In this document: in pieces, positions 52,512 through 61,281 of the stretch
How the letters are laid out: every line of letters starts with the position of its first letter
Numbering within the stretch: the stretch's first letter is position 1
Source of the DNA: Blastopirellula retiformator
GTDB taxonomy: Bacteria > Planctomycetota > Planctomycetia > Pirellulales > Pirellulaceae
Length of the DNA: 64,000 nucleotides
Direction: 5' to 3'
NCBI RefSeq assembly: GCF_007859755.1
Contig: NZ_SJPF01000002.1
Coordinates: 453,729 to 517,728 of the forward strand
The notes under the pieces: model-generated
What the model was told of the DNA's origin: nothing
Databases searched by the model: none
Seen by the model: only the letters and a program-made list of their open reading frames with translations
Position numbers and translations under genes: made by a program

Positions 52512-53714
52512 ATGCGTGCAGAAATCGTGGCGATCGGCGACGAACTTACCAGCGGTCAACGTCTCGATACCAACTCGCAGTGGCTCAGCCAGCAGCTGGG
52601 AAATCTTGGCATCTCGGTTGGATTTCATACGACCGCCGCCGATGATCTGGCGCCGCTGGTCGATTGTCTACGAATCGCCGCGGATCGAGCCGAAATCATC
52701 CTGGTCAGCGGCGGCCTGGGCCCAACCGCCGACGATTTGACCCGCGAGGCGATCTCACTGGCGTTTGAACGACCTTTGGCGCTGGACGCCGAAAGCCTGG
52801 CGCAGATCGAGCGGCGATTCGCCTCGCGAGGGACGACGATGCCCGAGCGCAATCGCGTCCAGGCGATGTTCCCAACCGGTTGCCAGGTGATCCCCAACCC
52901 CAACGGCACCGCGCCCGGCATCGATTTGACGCTCGATCGCAGCGGCCGCACGGTGCGGCTGTTCGCGCTGCCTGGCGTGCCGATCGAACTGAAGGAGATG
53001 TGGGCGCAGACGGTCGCGGCCGCGATAGGCGGCACTTCGACCGCGCCGACCAAGGTAATCCGCCACTACGAACTCAAATGTTTTGGCGTGGGCGAAAGTC
53101 GGCTAGAAGAGATGCTGCCGGACATGATCCGCCGCGGTCGCGAGCCGCAGGTCGGCATCACCGTGCATCAGGCGACGATTACGCTGCGGGTGACCACCAA
53201 CGGCAAAGATGACGTCGAGTGCCAGGCACAAGCCCAGCCGACGCTGGATGAGATCCGGACGATCCTGGGCCCGCTGGTCTTTGGCGAGACCGGCGACGAA
53301 CTGCAAGATGCGGTTGGCCGGATGCTGGCGGCGGCCAATCAGACGGTTGCCTGCTGCGAGTCGGCGACTGCTGGCTTGATCGCACTATTGCTGAGCGAAT
53401 CGCCGACCGCCGCTCCTCAATTTCGCGGCGGCCGTATCGCCCCGCAGTTGGAAGCGTACGTCGACAAGGGGGGCGAGAGCAGCCAGGCGCTGGCTGAGCA
53501 GGCGGCTCAAAAGATAAAAGCCGAATCGGCGAGCGATTATGGCGTGGCGATCGGGCCCATCGACGACAGCGGCAACTACCACTTTGCCGTCGCCGATCAA
53601 CAAGGGGTGATCAGCAACGCGTCGCAAACGGTCGGCCATCCCGAAATCCATCGACCTCGCGCAGCGAAGCAGGCGCTTGACCTGCTCCGCCAACGAATGA
53701 TGTCTGCAGGCTAA
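52512..53714 (+). CDS. cinA: CinA-family protein with degenerate C-terminal domain
   Basis: The N-terminal MoCF/MPT-binding domain (1-250) is intact: VAIGDELTSGQRLDTNSQWL, VSGGLGPTADDLTREA, ALPGVPIELKEMW. In CinA it hydrolyses ADP-ribose or binds nucleotides. The C-terminal domain normally deamidates NMN to NaMN with an ESCTGG motif and a TGIAGPxGG motif; here these read ESATAGL and IGPIDDSG, and the VaYsnxxK segment is not recognisable. Thus the deamidase is probably inactive. The ATG at 52512 follows a poor Shine-Dalgarno sequence. The 3' end overlaps the convergent PEP-CTERM gene by 4 bases. Confidence 0.82.
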   Translation: MRAEIVAIGDELTSGQRLDTNSQWLSQQLGNLGISVGFHTTAADDLAPLVDCLRIAADRAEIILVSGGLGPTADDLTREAISLAFERPLALDAESLAQIERRFASRGTTMPERNRVQAMFPTGCQVIPNPNGTAPGIDLTLDRSGRTVRLFALPGVPIELKEMWAQTVAAAIGGTSTAPTKVIRHYELKCFGVGESRLEEMLPDMIRRGREPQVGITVHQATITLRVTTNGKDDVECQAQAQPTLDEIRTILGPLVFGETGDELQDAVGRMLAAANQTVACCESATAGLIALLLSESPTAAPQFRGGRIAPQLEAYVDKGGESSQALAEQAAQKIKAESASDYGVAIGPIDDSGNYHFAVADQQGVISNASQTVGHPEIHRPRAAKQALDLLRQRMMSAG

Positions 53715-54376
53715 GCGGTTCGCTTGGCGCGGCGTCGACGCCGCACGACGACCAAGCCCAGCACGCCGGCACCCATCCCCAACAGCGTCAACGACGACGG
53801 TTCCGGCACGGTGATTGGCGAGAATGACGCCGAGAAACGCAGGTTTCCGACATTCGCCCCGTAGTCCCACGCCGAGTCATTCTGAGGGTCGCCTGAGTGA
53901 TTCCAAGCAAAGTACCCGATCCCTGGCTCGCTCGTCCCCAACGCTACGTCAGTAGATCCCGTCGGCGAATCGCCATAGACGCTAAGGTAGGCGACGTATT
54001 GTTCGCCGGCCACGACGCTGACGTTCGGCGAGAACGTGTAGGCTCCCCCAACAATGGAGTCATCGGTGGCGCTCGTGTAAAGGTTGTATGACTCGCCATA
54101 GCCGGTATCAAACGTCGCTGGCCCGTTCCACTCGCCGACAGCGCCATGCAATTCGCCAACGCCGCTGACCAAATAGATCGTAAACGAGTCAAGCGTGCCG
54201 GTGATCGGCGCCGTAAAGACCTGACCATAGGTTTGGCTGCCGGAAAGACCAAAAGGACCAATGTCGCCGCCGGTGGCGGAGTTCTCTAAAATCACATCGG
54301 CAAAGAGATGAGAGCTGGCCGTCGACATCAGAAGGCCGATCGCGATGCAGGTTGTGGCGACGATTTTCAAACGCAT
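53711..54376 (-). CDS. PEP-CTERM sorting-domain protein
   Basis: A 221-residue exported protein. It has a signal peptide (VATTCIAIGLLMSTASSHLFA), a beta-sandwich-like middle, and the C-terminal PEP-CTERM signal VPEPSSLTLLGMGAGVLG followed by VVVRRRRR. Such signals direct proteins to the exosortase/archaeosortase-type processing enzyme and the cell surface. The mature part is Gly/Ser/Thr-rich with DSFTIYLV and QYVAYLSVY strands. The function is unknown; an extracellular-matrix role is inferred. It is convergent with cinA, with a 4-base overlap. Confidence 0.88.
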   Translation of the reverse strand: MRLKIVATTCIAIGLLMSTASSHLFADVILENSATGGDIGPFGLSGSQTYGQVFTAPITGTLDSFTIYLVSGVGELHGAVGEWNGPATFDTGYGESYNLYTSATDDSIVGGAYTFSPNVSVVAGEQYVAYLSVYGDSPTGSTDVALGTSEPGIGYFAWNHSGDPQNDSAWDYGANVGNLRFSASFSPITVPEPSSLTLLGMGAGVLGLVVVRRRRRAKRTA

Positions 54377-54571
54377 TGTCCATTTGCTCCAAATACGTCA
54401 GTGCAGTTATCGGCGGCCCGCACCATTCGAGGAAAGTCCCGTAAGACCCAACTTAGAGGAATCGTCGACCGTTTCCATCCAAAAACTGGCTGCATCGACT
54501 ATTTTCCCGATCTCTTTTCGGGAGCTTAACTGCACAACCGCTCGCATTCCGAAGCACGCCGGCAAGCTGTA

Positions 54572-55282
54572 TTACTCGGGCAAAGAAGCCAGGATTTGCG
54601 GAATGTCGGCAGCCGCGAATTCGAGTTCACCGCCAAACTGGACTGGCAGACGGACCGCCTCGGCAAGTCGCTGCAGATAGATGCGACGAGAAATCTCGCT
54701 TGCTCCCATTCGCCCGGTATGGGGAGTCCATTGCTGAATATCGAAGAGTTGATAGCCACGGACATTGAGATGGGCGATCAGCGTCGCCAACGCCACCTTC
54801 GACGCGTCAGTTACCTCATGGAACATCGACTCGCCGGCGAACGCCCCGCCGACGCTGACGCCATAGATGCCGCCCGCCAGTTCTTCCCCCTGCCAGACCT
54901 CGATACTGTGGGCGTGCCCCTCTTCATGCAGATTGCAGAACGCTTTGAACATGTGGGGGGTGATCCAAGTTCCATCGCCACTCTTGCGGCGACGCGAGCA
55001 CCCCCGCATCACATCCGCAAAGGCCTGATCGCAGGTCGCGGTGAACTGCCCGCTGCGGAGGGTTCGGGCCAACCGCCGCGAAATGTGCAGCCCGTCCAGC
55101 TCGATAATCGCCCGGGGATCGAGCGAAAACCAGGTCATCGGCAGCCAGTCGTCCCACATCGGCCACGGGAAGATCCCATGAGCGTATGCATCTAGCAGCC
55201 GCTCGGCCGATAAATCGCCGCCGATCATGACCAGACCTTGCTCGTCGGCCGAATCGGCGGGGGGAAAAAACTTGGGCGTCAT
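54572..55282 (-). CDS. aat: Leucyl/phenylalanyl-tRNA-protein transferase
   Basis: Aat adds Leu or Phe from aminoacyl-tRNA to N-terminal Arg/Lys of proteins in the N-end rule pathway that leads to ClpS/ClpAP degradation. The 236-residue protein starts FFPPADSADEQGLVMIGGDLS and has AYAHGIFPWP, WFSLDPRAII (family WWSPDPR), WITPHMFKAFCNLHEEGHAHSIEVW and GESMFHEVTDASK. These match the Aat consensus along its length. The ATG at 55282 is the natural N-terminus. clpS and clpA are not nearby. Confidence 0.93.
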   Translation of the reverse strand: MTPKFFPPADSADEQGLVMIGGDLSAERLLDAYAHGIFPWPMWDDWLPMTWFSLDPRAIIELDGLHISRRLARTLRSGQFTATCDQAFADVMRGCSRRRKSGDGTWITPHMFKAFCNLHEEGHAHSIEVWQGEELAGGIYGVSVGGAFAGESMFHEVTDASKVALATLIAHLNVRGYQLFDIQQWTPHTGRMGASEISRRIYLQRLAEAVRLPVQFGGELEFAAADIPQILASLPE

Positions 55283-55570
55283 CTGCTGGTCCGTGGTTTC
55301 CGCATGGGACTTGCTCTTTCCAAATTGTGCTGGACAATAGACTTAAGAGCAATCGGCAATCGCTGGCAAAAAACGTGTCGGCAGCTGAATTACTCAACTT
55401 GACTCGGAATCGCCAAAAAGCATAAATTGCTCCCACTCGCCATGGAAGGCGAATACGGCGACCAACTTACGTCGCATTTGAGCCTGGCAAGGAGCCGACT
55501 CAAAAGACGCCAATCGCCGTAGCTGACGAGTGAGGAAATTTTTCCTCCGGCAGAAGAAAGGGAATTCAAC
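55283..55570. other. Divergent aat-dnaG intergenic region
   Basis: The 288-bp gap contains the candidate dnaG promoter (55399-55428), a 28-bp piece resembling an internally deleted 151-bp element (55465-55492), and a GAGGAAA/TTTCCTC hairpin (55532-55547) close to the dnaG ribosome-binding site. Confidence 0.5.
55399..55428 (+). promoter_or_regulatory. Candidate promoter of the dnaG-rpoD unit
   Basis: TTGACT at 55399-55404 and TAAATT at 55423-55428 are separated by 18 bases and resemble sigma-70 boxes. This would give a leader of about 135 nt before dnaG. Confidence 0.35.
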
Positions 55571-57412
55571 GTGACACTGGACGACTCACGCGAGCAAGTA
55601 CGCCAGGCCTCCGATATCTCGGATGTCTTGGGCGGTTACTTGCCGCTGACGCGCCAAGGTCGCATCTATCTGGCTCTCTGCCCCTGGCACAACGACAGTC
55701 GCCCCAGTTTGCAGGTCAACCCAGACCGACAATCGTGGCGTTGTTGGGTCTGCGGCATCGGCGGAGACGTCTTCAGCTTTGTCATGCGTCGCGAAGGGAT
55801 CGATTTTCGGGAAGCGCTGGAGCTGCTGGCCGAACGAGCCAACATTTCGCTCACCAAAGCGGGCCCCACGCAGCCGGGCTCGCCCAACGACAAAAAGACG
55901 CTGTTCTCCGCGACCGCGTGGGCGGAACGGTTGTTCATGAAGTATCTCGCGAATGCTCCAGAGGCGGACGCCGCCCGGCGGTACTGCCACGACCGCGGCA
56001 TTTCGCAAGATTCGGTCAATCGCTTCCACGTCGGCTACGCCCCCGATCAATGGCAGTGGCTGGTCGACCAGGCGCGCTCGACCGAGTTCTCGACCGCCGT
56101 GCTAGAAAAGACCGGCCTGATCGGACTAAGCAGCAACTCGGGCAAGCCGTACGATCGCTTCAAGGGCCGGGTGATCTTTCCGATTCATGACGTGCAAGGC
56201 CGCACCATTGGCTTCGGCGGTCGTATCCTGCCGGGCAACCAAGATCCGCGGGCGGCCAAATACGTCAATTCGCCCGAAACGAAGCTCTTCTCGAAGAGCG
56301 ATAATCTGTACGCCCTCGATCTGGCTCGCGACGCGATTGTCGAATCGCGAGCGGCGATCGTCGTCGAAGGGTACACCGACGTGATCGCGCTGCAGCAAGC
56401 CGGCATCCGCAACGTGGTGGCGGTGCTGGGAACGGCCCTGGGCCAACGACATATTCATCTGCTGCGTCGCTATGCCGACCGCATTTATCTGCTGCTCGAC
56501 GGCGACGAAGCGGGCCAGCGACGGACCAACGACATTTTGGAACTGTTCGTCTCGGAACAAGCCGACCTGCGAATCGTCACCCTGCCCGATCAGCTAGACC
56601 CGTGCGATTTCGTGCAGCAGCGCGGCGTCGACGCGTTCAACGGCGCCTTGGAACTGGCGGTCGACGCGTTGGAGCACAAACTGCGGATCACCACTGCCGG
56701 CGTCGACGTTCGCCGCGATTTACACAAAGCGAACGAAGCGCTGGAGAGCTTGCTCTCGACGATGGCTCGCGCCCCGCGCCTGCAGGATGGCGCCGGTTCG
56801 GAAGTTCGTCTGCGAGAACACCAGTTTCTCAGCCGCTTGGCTCGCAAGTTTGAAGTTGATGAGCCAGAGCTGCGCAAGCGTCTATCGGCCCTCCGCCGCG
56901 CGACGCACGCCGTCTCGGATCATTCGCCGATCGATCACGAGGAAGAAAACCTGAAGCTGCGTACCGGGGACCTGAATCCGTACGATCGCAACTTCCTGGA
57001 AGTATTGGCCGTGCAGCCCGATCTGACCATGTTGGCCGCCGACGAGATCGGCGTTGACGACATGAGCAGTGAAGGGGCGCGACGGCTATATCAGACATTT
57101 ATCGACGCTTGCCAGGACGGCGCGTCGGTCGAATTCAATCAAGTGCTGACCGGGATTGAATCGGAGTCGCTGAAAGGCTTGTTGGTGGAACTCGACGAGC
57201 AAGCGGCGGCGAAGAACATTACCGATCCCGAAACGCTGCTGAAATCATTCATTGCGGACTACCAGCGCCGCTTTGAAGAACGAGAGCATCGCAACAAAGT
57301 TGCCGCTCTCGATGACAAGACGATCGAGGGGCAGGACGAGATGGATCTCCTGCAACAAATGATCGAACGTCAACGAAGTCGACAGGGAATCGTTTCTCCC
57401 ACGGACGGGTAG
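55571..57412 (+). CDS. dnaG: DNA primase
   Basis: DnaG makes RNA primers at the replication fork. The 613-residue protein begins with the CHC2-type zinc-binding domain ([13 protein letters not shown] ... [14 protein letters not shown]), then the polymerase core with TOPRIM ([24 protein letters not shown]) and a C-terminal helicase-binding region. The GTG at 55571 has GGGA upstream at good spacing. rpoD follows after 92 bases, so the two form part of the macromolecular-synthesis operon arrangement seen in many bacteria; rpsU is not adjacent. Confidence 0.95.
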   Translation: MTLDDSREQVRQASDISDVLGGYLPLTRQGRIYLALCPWHNDSRPSLQVNPDRQSWRCWVCGIGGDVFSFVMRREGIDFREALELLAERANISLTKAGPTQPGSPNDKKTLFSATAWAERLFMKYLANAPEADAARRYCHDRGISQDSVNRFHVGYAPDQWQWLVDQARSTEFSTAVLEKTGLIGLSSNSGKPYDRFKGRVIFPIHDVQGRTIGFGGRILPGNQDPRAAKYVNSPETKLFSKSDNLYALDLARDAIVESRAAIVVEGYTDVIALQQAGIRNVVAVLGTALGQRHIHLLRRYADRIYLLLDGDEAGQRRTNDILELFVSEQADLRIVTLPDQLDPCDFVQQRGVDAFNGALELAVDALEHKLRITTAGVDVRRDLHKANEALESLLSTMARAPRLQDGAGSEVRLREHQFLSRLARKFEVDEPELRKRLSALRRATHAVSDHSPIDHEEENLKLRTGDLNPYDRNFLEVLAVQPDLTMLAADEIGVDDMSSEGARRLYQTFIDACQDGASVEFNQVLTGIESESLKGLLVELDEQAAAKNITDPETLLKSFIADYQRRFEEREHRNKVAALDDKTIEGQDEMDLLQQMIERQRSRQGIVSPTDG

Positions 57413-57504
57413 AACTGTCGACGCACTGCCTGTTGAATCGGCGCCCGCACGCTCTTTCGACGGCTTACAATCGGATGAACTTGAAAGGCAAGGAGGCTTT
57501 TCAC

Positions 57505-59178
57505 GTGGAATTCTGTGATCAGGAATTGATTGCGCTCATGGAGCGCGGCAAGACCCAGGGTTATCTCACCTACGACGAAGTCAACAACTACCTCCCCGAC
57601 GAGGCGTCCACTCCGGAGAAGCTCGACAAGCTTCTGACCGAGCTGGAGCACAAGGGAATCGAGCTGGTCACGACCGCTCCGGAAGACGACTTTGACGACG
57701 CCCCCACCTCTCGCGCGCCGTCGGCCCAGGAATTTCGCGAAGCGCTGGAAGACGAAGAAGGGACCGAAACCTTCGTCCCGGAAGAAATCTCCAAGGCGAA
57801 TGACGATCCGATTCGGATGTATCTGTCGCAGATGGCCTCGATCCCGCTGTTGTCGCGTGACGAGGAAATCGCCCTGGCCAAGAAGATCGAAATCACTCGC
57901 AAGCAGTTCCGCCGCTCGGTGTTGGCCTGCGATTTTGCGATGCGGACGACGGTCGAAATTTTGACCAAGGTCCACAAAGGCGAATTGCCGTTTGATCGCA
58001 CGATCAAAGTGTCGCTGACCGAACAGCTGACCAAAGAGCAGATTCAGGCCCGCATGCCGCACAACCTGAAGACGCTGAATCACCTGCTGGAGCAAAACCA
58101 GCGCGACTTCAAGATCCTGCTTCGCAAGTCGACCTCACGCGAAGATCGCATCGCCGCCAAGCGTCGCTTCATGCGTCGTCGCCAGAAGTGCCTGCAGTTG
58201 GTCGAGGAGATGAGCCTGCGTACGCGTCGCGTGCTGCCGGTGATGAAACAACTGGAGGACTTCGCCGATCGGATGGAGCAAATCCGCCGCCGCCTGGACG
58301 CGATCGAAGATCAATCGGCCTTCAAAGACGAACGCGCCAACTTGCGTCAAGAACTTCGCGACCTGATGATCCTAACGCTGGAAAGCCCCCGCGGTTTGCG
58401 TCAGCGTTGCGAACGTTATCGCAAGCAGTTCGACGAATACGAACGGGTGAAGCGTCAACTGTCGAGCGGCAACCTGCGGTTGGTCGTTTCGATCGCCAAG
58501 AAGTACCGCAATCGCGGCTTGAGCTTCCTCGACCTGATTCAGGAAGGGAACACCGGCCTGATGCGGGCGGTCGACAAGTACGAATATCGTCGCGGCTTCA
58601 AGTTCTCGACCTACGCCACGTGGTGGATTCGCCAGGCGATCACCCGGGCGATCGCCGATCAGGCTCGCACGATCCGCATTCCGGTTCACATGATCGACGT
58701 GCTGTCGAAACTGCGGAACGTGCAGAAGCGTCTGCTGCAAGAACTCCGTCGCGAACCGACGATGGACGAAATCGCCCGTCGCTCGGAGATCGACATCGAA
58801 GAAGTTCGCCGCGTGATGGACATTGGCCGTCAGCCGGTCAGTCTCGATCGCCCGATTGGCGAAAGCGAAGACAGCAGCTTTGGCGAATTCATCGAAGACA
58901 GCCACGAAGAAACGCCGATCCGCAGCGCCACCAATCAGATCCTGCGTGATCGGATTCAAGGTCTGCTGAAGACGCTGACCTATCGCGAGCGGGAAATCAT
59001 CAAGCTTCGCTACGGTCTGGGGGATGGCTACACGTACACCCTGGAAGAAGTGGGGCGGATCTTCAAGGTGACCCGCGAACGCGTCCGCCAAATCGAGGCC
59101 AAGGCGGTTCGCAAGCTGCAACATCCAGTTCGCAGCCAACAGCTGGAAGGCTTTTTGGCCGGCGCCGCGGCCGAATAG
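57505..59178 (+). CDS. rpoD: RNA polymerase primary sigma factor
   Basis: The 557-residue major sigma factor has region 1.1 at its N-terminus ([28 protein letters not shown]), region 1.2 ([22 protein letters not shown]), a non-conserved insert, region 2 ([39 protein letters not shown]), region 3 and region 4.2 ([23 protein letters not shown]). The start is a GTG at 57505 with a perfect AGGAGG 8 bases upstream, better than the upstream ATGs. It lies directly downstream of dnaG. Intrinsic termination follows at 59216. Confidence 0.95.
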   Translation: MEFCDQELIALMERGKTQGYLTYDEVNNYLPDEASTPEKLDKLLTELEHKGIELVTTAPEDDFDDAPTSRAPSAQEFREALEDEEGTETFVPEEISKANDDPIRMYLSQMASIPLLSRDEEIALAKKIEITRKQFRRSVLACDFAMRTTVEILTKVHKGELPFDRTIKVSLTEQLTKEQIQARMPHNLKTLNHLLEQNQRDFKILLRKSTSREDRIAAKRRFMRRRQKCLQLVEEMSLRTRRVLPVMKQLEDFADRMEQIRRRLDAIEDQSAFKDERANLRQELRDLMILTLESPRGLRQRCERYRKQFDEYERVKRQLSSGNLRLVVSIAKKYRNRGLSFLDLIQEGNTGLMRAVDKYEYRRGFKFSTYATWWIRQAITRAIADQARTIRIPVHMIDVLSKLRNVQKRLLQELRREPTMDEIARRSEIDIEEVRRVMDIGRQPVSLDRPIGESEDSSFGEFIEDSHEETPIRSATNQILRDRIQGLLKTLTYREREIIKLRYGLGDGYTYTLEEVGRIFKVTRERVRQIEAKAVRKLQHPVRSQQLEGFLAGAAAE

Positions 59179-59215
59179 TCGCGCCACCAATCCCCGCTGG
59201 AACTTGAAATTTCGC

Positions 59216-59248
59216 AAAGCCGCCTGGTGAAGCCGGGCGGCTTTTTTA
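59216..59248 (+). terminator. Intrinsic terminator of rpoD
   Basis: AAAGCCGCC (59216-59224) pairs with GGCGGCTTT over an 11-base loop and is followed by a T-run that ends near 59247. It lies 38 bases after the stop codon. Confidence 0.9.
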
Positions 59249-59289
59249 CGCGCTCTGGTATTCGGGGTTTGGGGGGAATGTTAGCATTA

Positions 59290-59440
59290 ACAGTCCGTTG
59301 ATTTTCTCGACGGACTGCGTGATCGCAGGGATGCGATCCCAAAATAGCGACGTAAGTCGTTATTTTGCGAGCCGCGAAGAGCTATGCTCTGAGCCTGGCG
59401 AGGTTGGAAAATGCCACGAGGGCATTTTCCAACAGGCAGT
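59290..59440 (+). mobile_element. 151-bp TA-flanked MITE-like element, copy D
   Basis: This copy is flanked by TA at 59288-59289 and 59441-59442. It starts ACAGTCCGTTGA and ends in the inverse of ACTGCCTGTTGG. It lies between the rpoD terminator and the zinc-ribbon gene, so it interrupts no gene. Confidence 0.8.
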
Positions 59441-59479
59441 TAAGCGTGTGGTTTCATTTCCCGTGCGAGGTTTCCGTCA

Positions 59480-60193
59480 ATGGTGGCGAAAGAATTTGGC
59501 GAAACGCTGGCGCGACTCCATCGCATCCACCAGCAACTGTCTGAGCTCCGCTCCCGTCTGGCGCGCGGTCCAGCGAGGGTCTCGGTCACCCGGCAAAAAC
59601 TGACCGCGATCGAAGCCAATTTGGCCGCGACCAAAGACGCCATTCAGAAGACCAAGCTGACCGCCGACCGCAAACAGCTTCAGCTGAAAGAAAGCGAAGC
59701 GAAGATCGTCAACACGCAAGGGAAGTTGAACGAGGCGAAAACCAACGAGGAATACCAGATCCTCAAAGATCAGATCGCCGCGGCCGAAATGGCCAACAGC
59801 GTCTTGGCCGACGAGGTTCTCGAAGCGCTCGAGAAGATCGACCAACTGACCGAGCAGGCCGAGAGCGAAAAGCTGAACGTCGCCGCCGGCGAAGCCGAGC
59901 TGAAAAAAGTTCAGGACGCCGCCGACGCCGAACGGGAAGTGCTGGAAGGGGAAGTCGCCGTCGCCCAAGCGCAACTGGCCGAGGTCGAGCAAAAGTTGCC
60001 GCCCGAAGTTCGCACCGATTATCAACGGCTCTCCAAAGCACGCGGCGAAGACGCCTTGGCGATGGTCGACGGAGAAGAGTGCGGTCAGTGTTACGTCTCG
60101 ATGCGTCCCCAGGCGTACCAGGACTTGCTGATGGGGCGGATCGTTTACTGCTCCTCTTGCGGAGCGATGCTCTACCTTCAGCCTGGAGAATAG
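59480..60193 (+). CDS. Coiled-coil zinc-ribbon protein (C4-type, DUF164-like)
   Basis: A 237-residue protein: residues 1-190 form a long coiled coil, rich in Glu/Lys/Ala, and the C-terminus is a C4 zinc ribbon (CGQC ... CSSC, with YCSSCGAMLYL). This matches the zf-RING_7/DUF164 family, whose members include a chlamydial export regulator and mycobacterial homologues; the role in planctomycetes is unknown. The ATG at 59480 starts close behind the mobile element copy D. greA lies downstream on the same strand, with a promoter and terminator between them. Confidence 0.88.
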   Translation: MVAKEFGETLARLHRIHQQLSELRSRLARGPARVSVTRQKLTAIEANLAATKDAIQKTKLTADRKQLQLKESEAKIVNTQGKLNEAKTNEEYQILKDQIAAAEMANSVLADEVLEALEKIDQLTEQAESEKLNVAAGEAELKKVQDAADAEREVLEGEVAVAQAQLAEVEQKLPPEVRTDYQRLSKARGEDALAMVDGEECGQCYVSMRPQAYQDLLMGRIVYCSSCGAMLYLQPGE

Positions 60194-60253
60194 GGCGAAA
60201 TTGGCAAGGGCCGCTCCCTGGCCTGCCAAACAGCGTGGATTCGTGAAGCTCTC

Positions 60254-60282
60254 TTTACACTTCCCGCTGGACTACCAATAAT
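60254..60282 (+). promoter_or_regulatory. greA promoter (sigma-70 type)
   Basis: TTTACA (60254-60259) and AATAAT (60277-60282) are separated by exactly 17 bases and fit the sigma-70 consensus with one or two mismatches each. Transcription would begin about 60289, shortly before the terminator hairpin in the leader. Confidence 0.6.
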
Positions 60283-60303
60283 GGGGAAAACTGCAACCAA
60301 GCG

Positions 60304-60338
60304 GCGACCATCCTTTGGGGAGGGTCGCATTTTTTTTT
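60304..60338 (+). terminator. Intrinsic terminator in the greA leader
   Basis: GCGACC (60304-60309) pairs with GGTCGC (60323-60328), with an inner TCC/GGA pairing, followed by nine T residues. The start of greA is only 20 bases further on, leaving no room for another promoter. Any greA transcript must read through this terminator, so it may act as an attenuator, as the GraL leader does in enterobacterial greA. Confidence 0.8.
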
Positions 60339-60357
60339 CAGCTGCGGGAGAGTTCTA

Positions 60358-60849
60358 ATGTCGAGCATGGCAGATCGCAATCCGATGTCGAGAAAAGGCT
60401 TTGATAAGCTCAAAGCGGATCTCGAACATCTCGAAACGGTCGAGATGCCTCGCATCACCGAAAAAGTCGCCGCCGCGCGTGAAGAAGGCGACCTCAAGGA
60501 GAACGCCGAGTATCACGGCGCACGCGAATCGCAAGGCATGATTCAGGCGAAGATCAACGCCATCAAGTCCAAGCTCTCCCGCGCTTACATCATCGATCCC
60601 GCGTCGATCGACCAATCGACCGTCGGCTTCTTCGCCACCATCACCGTCGAAGACCTCGACCTGGATGAAGAAGAAACCTACACCTTGGTCGGCAACGGCG
60701 AAGAGGACTTCATGAATAACAAGATCCTCATCGACAGCCCGATGGCCCAAAGTCTGCTCGGCCATAAGGTGGGCGACGTCGTCGAGATTCAGGCTCCCAA
60801 GGGCGCCTACGAACTGAAGATCTTGAAGATCGTCTACGACTTCGACTAA
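60358..60849 (+). CDS. greA: Transcription elongation factor GreA
   Basis: GreA rescues backtracked RNA polymerase by stimulating transcript cleavage. The 163-residue protein has the N-terminal coiled coil with the functional tip AREEGDLKENAEYHGARESQG and the C-terminal FKBP-like domain (DSPMAQSLLGHKVGDVVEIQAPKG). GGGAGAG precedes the ATG at 60358. The TAA stop codon is completed by the first base of mobile element copy E: TA flank plus element A. The transcript starts at a leader with a built-in terminator. Confidence 0.95.
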   Translation: MSSMADRNPMSRKGFDKLKADLEHLETVEMPRITEKVAAAREEGDLKENAEYHGARESQGMIQAKINAIKSKLSRAYIIDPASIDQSTVGFFATITVEDLDLDEEETYTLVGNGEEDFMNNKILIDSPMAQSLLGHKVGDVVEIQAPKGAYELKILKIVYDFD

Positions 60850-60999
60850 CTGCCTGTTGAAAAATGCCCTCGTGGCATTTTCCAACCTCGCCAGGCTCAG
60901 AGCGTAGCTCTTCGCGGCTCGCGAAATAACGACTTACGTCGCTATTTTGGGATCGCATCCCTGCGATCCAGCAGCCCGTTGAGAAAATCAACGGACTGG
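60849..60999 (-). mobile_element. 151-bp TA-flanked MITE-like element, copy E
   Basis: The inverted copy begins immediately at the greA stop codon (TA 60847-60848 plus A 60849) and ends before a TA at 61000-61001. Its outer end reads CAACGGACTGG, one base different from other copies, and one internal hairpin has ACGGG-type changes. The greA terminator lies beyond it, so greA mRNA carries the whole element as a 3' untranslated region. Confidence 0.8.
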
Positions 61000-61031
61000 T
61001 AAGCGGGCCTTCGTCCACCTGACCAAATCAT

Positions 61032-61063
61032 AACGCCGCTGGGAATTTTTCAGCGGCGTTTTT
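61032..61063 (+). terminator. Intrinsic terminator downstream of greA and element E
   Basis: AACGCCGCTG (61032-61041) pairs with CAGCGGCGTT (61051-61060), followed by TTT and further T residues. It ends the greA transcript after the mobile element. Confidence 0.8.
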
Positions 61064-61281
61064 GCATGCGCTTGGGTCTCGCGGCGAACAGCGGCATTCT
61101 GAGGCAGTTGGCGGCTCATTCCGACAAATTCCGCAAAATGACGCGCCCGTCCGCTTCAAGCGCGCCCTAAATAGGTGCTATGATTTGAAAATTGTCGGCA
61201 AGATATCGTCCCTTGTGGCGAATGGATCCTTGTTCCGATACGAGCCCCACACAAAATCAAGACTTCAGGGAGAAGCGACGC
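61064..61281. other. Intergenic region upstream of the membrane-protein gene
   Basis: No gene or repeat is evident here between the terminator and the start at 61282. It should contain the promoter of the membrane protein, but no box pair stands out. Confidence 0.4.
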
